DNA of 56,767 nucleotides from an uncultured bacterium (GTDB lineage Bacteria; Verrucomicrobiota; Kiritimatiellia; CAIVKH01). A program made the translations under genes and the position numbers. How positions within the stretch are numbered: position 1 is the first letter of the stretch; each line of letters opens with the position of its first letter. This document shows positions 52,567 through 56,767 of this stretch, in pieces. Location: assembly GCA_903906425.1 (NCBI GenBank), contig CAIVKH010000156.1, positions 1 through 56,767 of the forward strand, read 5' to 3'. Under the pieces are notes generated by a model. It made no database searches. It was not told where the DNA came from and saw only the letters and a program-made list of their open reading frames with translations.

Positions 52567-53421
52567 ATGAAACAGACATATATCGAAGTAGAGGGCTCGG
52601 GATTCCTAACAGAGGAAATCCTCGACCGGCTAACTGAAATTCGAGGTATCAACACAGAATTGATCCGAATCATTTGGGAGTCCCTTCACTTTGCCAAGAA
52701 TCTCGTAAAATCCACACAAGTCGTAACGCCTCAAGAAACACAAAGTGACAAGCAGAGGGCTATCGTTCTTGTTCTTCTTGTTCGGGAAATTGAGATCGTG
52801 GAGTCCGTCCTTATTCTCGCTTCTTTCGGTATTCGTCAGGATCTGCACACCTTGTTTCGAGTGTTTTTGGATGCCTATTTCATCACCGCCAATGTGTGCT
52901 CAGATCCAGAGTTCGTGGTGACATACTTCCAAACTGACGAAAAAGATCGGCTCAAGTTTGCAAATGTGGCGGCAAAATATAGCAATGATGAACTTTTTGG
53001 TGCCTTGAAGAAGTACGCTACGGAAGAAATGCGCGGCGAGTTGGCTGAACGAATCAAGCGCGATGGCATCCACGAATTCAACTCTTTCCTCTTCGCAGAT
53101 AAGGTTGGTGCCGCACGTGTGTATGATTCCTTATACCGCTTGAGCAGTGCCTCCGTGCATACCACGCCCAGATGCCTTGAGGATTATATCAATACCGACG
53201 AAGTCGGAAACATATTGACGATTCTACATCAAACATCGGCTGAAACTACCGATGAGGTTCTCCATGCAATCGCCTTTTATCTTCTAATTTCGGTACGAGG
53301 CATTAGCGATCTTTTCAACAATTCTGATATGGCAACGCTTGACCGCTTGGACCGATCTCTTCAAGCAATTCAAGCAATCCCCCCTACGACCGCCCGCCCA
53401 TCAGGAGGTACTGGCAACTAA
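52567..53421 (+). CDS. Helical protein resembling DUF5677, probably horizontally acquired
   Basis: 284 residues from ATG 52567, with GGTGAG 4 nt upstream (an in-frame GTG at 52537 is an alternative). All-helical with FGIRQDLHTLFRVFLDAYFI, KFANVAAKYSNDELFGALKK and DSLYRLSSASVHTTPRCLED; the Arg/His-rich helix pattern and the ending S-x-x-VH resemble DUF5677-type proteins. Codon use and base composition are clearly more AT-rich (for example ATA, TTT, AAT codons) than the flanking transporter genes, which indicates recent transfer. It interrupts the transporter operon. Function unknown. Confidence 0.6.
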   Translation: MKQTYIEVEGSGFLTEEILDRLTEIRGINTELIRIIWESLHFAKNLVKSTQVVTPQETQSDKQRAIVLVLLVREIEIVESVLILASFGIRQDLHTLFRVFLDAYFITANVCSDPEFVVTYFQTDEKDRLKFANVAAKYSNDELFGALKKYATEEMRGELAERIKRDGIHEFNSFLFADKVGAARVYDSLYRLSSASVHTTPRCLEDYINTDEVGNILTILHQTSAETTDEVLHAIAFYLLISVRGISDLFNNSDMATLDRLDRSLQAIQAIPPTTARPSGGTGN

Positions 53422-53443
53422 CGATTCCCTTGCGATGAAACTC

Positions 53444-53488
53444 ATGCCATTGATTTCACAGATTGGTCGCCGTCACGCTTTCGTCCGC
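53444..53488 (+). pseudogene. Diverged 45-bp copy of the permease 5' end
   Basis: Encodes MPLISQIGRRHAFVR, against MPLISQIGRRHASVR at 54022-54066. The two stretches match at 36 of 45 bases; eight of the nine differences are synonymous. It lies immediately before the 21-bp array, so the array is flanked on both sides by this sequence. Confidence 0.7.
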
Positions 53489-53533
53489 ACTACGCCCACC
53501 TTAAAGAAAGGCGATGCCCCGTCGTCGTTCGCC

Positions 53534-53995
53534 CTGCATCCCTCGTCGCCTGCTCGTCGTCTGTCGTTGACGACACTGCATCCGTCAAAGAAACGTGTAG
53601 GCATTTCGTCGGCTGGCCTTCGTCCGTCAACGAAACATAAAGACGATTCGTTGAGGGGCCTTCATCCGTCAAACAAACGTGAAGGCGATTCGTTGACAGC
53701 TCTTCACCAGCCAACGAAACGTGAAGGCGATTCGTTGACAGCTCTTCATCCGTCGTCGTCCGGTCTTTATCTGTCAACGAAGTGTGAAGCTACTTCGTCG
53801 TCAGCTCTTCATCTGTCAACGAAACGTGAAGACGATTCGTTGATGTGCCTTCACAAATCAACGAAGTGTGAAGGCATCTCGTCGAGATTGGTTCACATTT
53901 CGACGAAATGCCAAGGGGTTTCGATGAAGTGTCTTGATGTTTCGTCGAAGTGGCTCGACGTTTCGACAAAATGCCTTGAGCTTTCTTCGATATTT
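53534..53995. repeat. Array B: about 22 tandem 21-bp units in alternating orientation
   Basis: Units recur at exact 21-nt steps without indel. Alternate units are approximately the rotated reverse complement of each other: one carries CTTCATCCGTCAACGAA, the next GAAGGCGATTCGTTGAC. This creates overlapping inverted repeats with arms GTCAACGAA/TTCGTTGAC and CTTCA/TGAAG. Units at both ends are more diverged. A frame is open through the array (53435-54031), but its composition is only that of the repeat, so no protein is called. Together with the 45-bp copy it accounts for the 600-nt gap between two genes. Confidence 0.88.
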
Positions 53996-54021
53996 CCAAG
54001 CAAAAGCCCTGAAACTGCAAT

Positions 54022-55728
54022 ATGCCCCTGATTTCCCAGATTGGCCGGCGCCATGCATCCGTCCGCGCGCTGCGCGAGGGGATTTTCGTCGCGCTACTCA
54101 TCGGCGCGGTAACGATGGTCTATCCATTTCTGCTGATGCTGGCGGGCAGCACGAAGAGCACGGTGGATGCACGCGAGAATTCCATCCTGCCGAAGTTCCT
54201 CGTCGATGACACCGCGCTCTATCGAAAGCACATCGAGGCGATGTACGACGAACGGCTCGATGCGATGCGGGCGGCGTACGATGAAGACATTGTTTCTTTC
54301 GCAGTGCTCCAGCCGCCGACGCAGCCGAACGAAAGGTTCGTCGCACTGTGGCGCGAGTTCATCGCATGGAGTGATGGCGGCTCGCCATCACACGACGGCG
54401 GGGCCGCCGTCGCTCCATACACCATCGGTCACGTTTTCTCGCCGAACACGCGGGCCGCGCCGTTGAACTTCCGCGCGTTCAAGCGCGAGATGATGCGACG
54501 AACTGGCGGAGACATCGCGAAGCTGAACCGCGAATACGAGGCCGAGTTCGTGAACTGGAATGCGTTCATGGTAATGACGGAGGACCGCCTCTCGCGCCGC
54601 GCCAGCAGCGTTGACTCGCCACTCCGCCGCGCATTCGACGAGTTCAAATCGAAACAGTCGGAGATGTGGCGCGTCTATTTCCTTGTGGACGGCTATTTCA
54701 AAGTCTTCCTGCGCTCGCAGTACTCGCGCGACATCGCAAAGTTCAACGCGGAGCATGGAACGAACCATCGCAGCTACGACGAGATTCATCTGACGCGACA
54801 GCTTCCGAACGGAACACCGCGCGAGAAGAAGGACTGGGAGGATTTCATCAGCTACACGCTGAATCCGATGTGGGTTCACGACGGAAAAATCGTGAACACG
54901 TGCTTCGACTTTCAGGATTTCGTTCGCAAGAAGTTTTTTGATGTAGCCGCGATGAACGTGGCGCTTGGGACGAAGTTCGCGAGCTTCGACGAAGCGAGGC
55001 CACCGATGAAGGACGTGCAATATCTCGACTTCATCGCGCATCGCGGTGAACTGCGGCGGGAATTTGTGACGCGGAACTATGCGACGGTCGTTGACTATCT
55101 GCTGCTGCACGGGCGCGGGCTTCAGAACACGGCGATCTACTGTCTGCTCGCGATGGCGGTGGCGCTGATTTTCAATCCGCTCGCGGCCTATGCGCTGAGC
55201 CGCTACAAGCCGCGGTCGCAGTACAAAATTCTTTTGTTCATGCTGCTGACGATGGCGTTTCCGCCGATGGTCACGCAGATCCCCGTCTTCCTGATGCTGC
55301 GCGATTGGAATTTGCTGAACACGTTCGCCGCGCTGATTCTGCCGGGCCTCGTTCACGGCTATTCGATTTTCCTGCTGAAAGGTTTTTTCGATTCGCAGCC
55401 GCGCGAGCTGTACGAGAGCGCGCAGATTGACGGCGCGGGCGAGTGGACGATCTTCTGGCAGATCACCATGAGCCTCTCCAAGCCGATCCTCTCCGTCATC
55501 GCGCTCAACGCGTTCACGGCGGCCTATTCGAACTTCCTCTTCGCGCTGCTGACCTGTCAGGACGAGAACATGTGGACGCTGATGGTCTGGCTCTACCAGC
55601 TCCAACAGCGCAGCGGCATCGGCGTCACCTACGCCTCGCTCATTCTCGCGGCGGTCCCGACGTTCATCGTTTTCGTGACGTGCCAGAAGATCATTCTGCG
55701 CGGCATCGTGGTCCCTTCGGAGAAGTGA
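54022..55728 (+). CDS. MalG-type sugar ABC permease with a large periplasmic insertion
   Basis: 568 residues, about twice the length of MalG. TM1 at about 25-45 is followed by a non-membrane region of about 290 residues, then five more spans (about 365-560) with the EAA loop ESAQIDGAGEWTIFWQITM and the C-terminal CQKIILRGIVVPSEK. The insertion has three related segments, DIAKLNREYEAEFVNW, DIAKFNAEHGTNHRSYDEI and VAAMNVALGTKFASFDEA, whose LN-x-x-GT-x-x-SxDE form recalls a segment of GH42 enzymes. A composite palindrome at 54366-54418 encodes GGSPSHDGGAAVAP. It is the natural partner of the SBP-permease fusion, though now 1.5 kb away. Confidence 0.85.
   Translation: MPLISQIGRRHASVRALREGIFVALLIGAVTMVYPFLLMLAGSTKSTVDARENSILPKFLVDDTALYRKHIEAMYDERLDAMRAAYDEDIVSFAVLQPPTQPNERFVALWREFIAWSDGGSPSHDGGAAVAPYTIGHVFSPNTRAAPLNFRAFKREMMRRTGGDIAKLNREYEAEFVNWNAFMVMTEDRLSRRASSVDSPLRRAFDEFKSKQSEMWRVYFLVDGYFKVFLRSQYSRDIAKFNAEHGTNHRSYDEIHLTRQLPNGTPREKKDWEDFISYTLNPMWVHDGKIVNTCFDFQDFVRKKFFDVAAMNVALGTKFASFDEARPPMKDVQYLDFIAHRGELRREFVTRNYATVVDYLLLHGRGLQNTAIYCLLAMAVALIFNPLAAYALSRYKPRSQYKILLFMLLTMAFPPMVTQIPVFLMLRDWNLLNTFAALILPGLVHGYSIFLLKGFFDSQPRELYESAQIDGAGEWTIFWQITMSLSKPILSVIALNAFTAAYSNFLFALLTCQDENMWTLMVWLYQLQQRSGIGVTYASLILAAVPTFIVFVTCQKIILRGIVVPSEK
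54366..54418. repeat. Composite palindrome predicted to form a three-way junction
   Basis: Outer arms ATGGAG (54366-54371) and CTCCAT (54413-54418) enclose two adjacent hairpins: TGATGGCG-GCT-CGCCATCA (54372-54390) and CGACGGCGG-GG-CCGCCGTCG (54393-54412). All stems are perfect. In frame within the periplasmic insertion of the permease. Confidence 0.75.
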
Positions 55729-55735
55729 GCCTGTC

Positions 55736-55764
55736 TTGCCTCACGGACCTCCCGTGGCTATCTT
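55736..55764 (+). promoter_or_regulatory. Putative leaderless promoter of the last complete gene
   Basis: TTGCCT (55736-55741), 17-nt spacer, TATCTT (55759-55764), then 6 nt to the ATG at 55771. No Shine-Dalgarno. Confidence 0.5.
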
Positions 55765-55770
55765 CGCACC

Positions 55771-56475
55771 ATGGTTCGTACCGCCGCCATTTTCCTTCTG
55801 GGTGCATTGCTGACAGGCGCGTCGTTCGCCGCCGATTCATCCGCCATCGCGACTTGGTTCGGAATGGATGTGCAAGATGCGGGCAAGGCGGCGGCCACTT
55901 CAACCGATGCAACGCTTGAGCTGTTGGGCACCGACAAGGCGCGATCGGCGTATTGGGCGTTGACCGATCCGATCCCGCTGGCGACCGGCAAGTCGGTGAC
56001 GCTTTCATGCCGGATCAATACGCCCGAGGACATGCCGACGAACTCCACCGCGCAGATTCGCATCGGCCTCTATGGTGTCGTCGCAGAAACGAACCCGGAC
56101 ACGACAAGGCTGGGTGATCTTCGCGGCTTTGTTGTCCTGGGTGGATCGTACCAGAAGATGTGGCGCGTCGAACTGGCCGAGCATGATCATTCGGCCGGCG
56201 GTCTCATCTATTCGGCGGGCATGACCAATCGCGCGATGACGGAGGCCGAATCGGCCGGCGGCCGCGGCGTCGAATCGCGCATCGTCATCACGATCACGAA
56301 AAAATCCGCAGACCAGATTTCGCTGCGCGGATTCTGGGGCGACGTCCCGTTCTCATTCGAGGTCGCCCCGCTCGCCGGCGATTACACTCATCTCCGAGCC
56401 GTGGCGGTCATGCGCGGCGGCAAATCCGGCAAGGGAACGCTGACCGTCGGCAGCGTCAAGCTCCGGCCCGAATAA
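55771..56475 (+). CDS. Exported beta-rich protein of unknown function
   Basis: 234 residues. A signal peptide (MVRTAAIFLLGALLTGASFA) is followed by a beta-sandwich-like body (YWALTDPIPLATGKSVTLSC, AQIRIGLYGVV, LRGFVVLGGSYQKMWRVELA, RIVITITKKSADQISLRGFW). The pattern suggests a carbohydrate-binding or LamG-like fold but no family was recognised. The start is fixed by the promoter, whose predicted transcription start is the ATG itself. It follows the sugar transporter by 42 nt and may be related to it. Confidence 0.65.
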   Translation: MVRTAAIFLLGALLTGASFAADSSAIATWFGMDVQDAGKAAATSTDATLELLGTDKARSAYWALTDPIPLATGKSVTLSCRINTPEDMPTNSTAQIRIGLYGVVAETNPDTTRLGDLRGFVVLGGSYQKMWRVELAEHDHSAGGLIYSAGMTNRAMTEAESAGGRGVESRIVITITKKSADQISLRGFWGDVPFSFEVAPLAGDYTHLRAVAVMRGGKSGKGTLTVGSVKLRPE

Positions 56476-56507
56476 CGCGGCGCTCCCGAAAAAATCGCGC
56501 CCGAAGA

Positions 56508-56588
56508 TTTCCAATCATTGGAAACTCTGCGGTGAAATTTCTCCAATCATTGGAAAACGCGCAGGCGGATTTTTCCAATGATTGGAAG
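56508..56588. repeat. Palindrome triplet, locus 21
   Basis: Copies at 56508-56524, 56540-56556 (left edge TCTCC) and 56572-56588, exactly 15 nt apart. Between convergent genes, 32 and 13 nt from their stops. Confidence 0.93.
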
Positions 56589-56601
56589 TCTGAAACTTTT
56601 C

Positions 56602-56767
56602 CTACGGCCGGGTGACGCGCAGGCGGAGGAAGCGGTTGGTCGCGGTGGCGTCGGTGTCCCACACGACGTCGGTGGCCGGGTCGGTGCTGGCGTCTTCGCT
56701 GACGTTGGTCGCGCTGCCCCAGCTGCCGTGGTCGTTGGTCGCGATGCCGACCCACGGGGCGTCGTTG
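56602..56767 (-). CDS. C-terminus of an unknown secreted-type protein (continues beyond window)
   Basis: The minus strand is open from the right edge to TAG (56604-56602), giving 54 residues that end TATNRFLRLRVTRP. A C-terminus of the form NRFLRLRVT-R-P with preceding Asp/Thr-rich sequence (DASTDPATDVVWDTDAT) is a common ending of large exported proteins in PVC bacteria. The rest lies outside the window. Confidence 0.6.
   Translation of the reverse strand, partial: NDAPWVGIATNDHGSWGSATNVSEDASTDPATDVVWDTDATATNRFLRLRVTRP

Noticed and set aside
53435..54031. Protein-coding gene spanning array B
   Set aside because: The frame is open only because the 21-bp unit lacks stops; no ribosome site is visible and the sequence is low-complexity. 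The first 18 residues are the permease copy described separately.

Overview
The window is 56.8 kb of GC-rich bacterial chromosome. It looks like a member of the PVC group (Verrucomicrobiota, Kiritimatiellota or Lentisphaerota). This placement is an inference from gene content: choice-of-anchor-Q beta-helix proteins, a prepilin-like protein with a degenerate C-terminal H-X9-DG-type region, a GH105-DUF4861 fusion, ThuA and Tat-exported serine hydrolase proteins, and a sugar transporter with the binding protein fused to a permease. No rRNA or tRNA gene was seen, so the phylum is not proven.

Layout. 1-8.8 kb: secreted proteins, a KefB-type antiporter, a YqjD/YqjE-like envelope pair. 8.9-11.8 kb: a VapBC-like toxin-antitoxin pair, a methyltransferase, an array of 13 exact 21-bp units, a HIT hydrolase. 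11.9-17.2 kb: a secreted metallopeptidase, holA, a DUF3108 protein, a porin, a prepilin-like protein. 17.2-24.1 kb: a Tat serine hydrolase, a GNAT-thioredoxin operon, then GH105-DUF4861 with kduI (unsaturated uronide breakdown). 24.1-29.9 kb: a PAS histidine kinase, an acyltransferase behind a Pho-box-like site, an OmpR-type two-component system. 30.0-33.7 kb: a four-gene operon of ketosynthase III, enoyl-CoA hydratase, 3-hydroxyacyl-CoA dehydrogenase and ABC ATPase. 33.8-40.7 kb: ThuA protein, gcvP, TlpA-like protein, DUF3820, guaB. 40.8-49.6 kb: cysteine desulfurase, a five-gene PP2C/STAS/RsbW partner-switching module, grpE-dnaJ-rsmE, gcvT. 49.7-55.7 kb: a sugar ABC transporter interrupted by a low-GC gene and a second 21-bp array of about 22 units. 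Secreted proteins of unknown function lie at both ends.

The strongest signal not explained by genes is a dispersed palindrome. A 17-bp AT-rich palindrome, TTTCCAAT(G/C)ATTGGAAA, occurs 43 times at 21 loci, nearly always in pairs and sometimes in threes, with a rigid GC-rich 15-nt (rarely 16-nt) spacer, so copies sit about 32 bp apart. It lies in tandem, convergent and divergent intergenic regions, has been incorporated in frame into three genes (acyltransferase, gcvP, SBP-permease), and at two loci its edge has apparently become the Shine-Dalgarno sequence of the next gene. Other notable signals are the two 21-bp arrays, a diverged copy of a permease 5' end in front of one of them, a three-way-junction palindrome inside the same permease, a heptamer tract at the start of a secreted protease, and a recurring promoter layout with the -10 hexamer 5-9 nt before the start codon, suggesting leaderless mRNAs.

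All calls come from reading the sequence and from knowledge of protein families. No database search was run.
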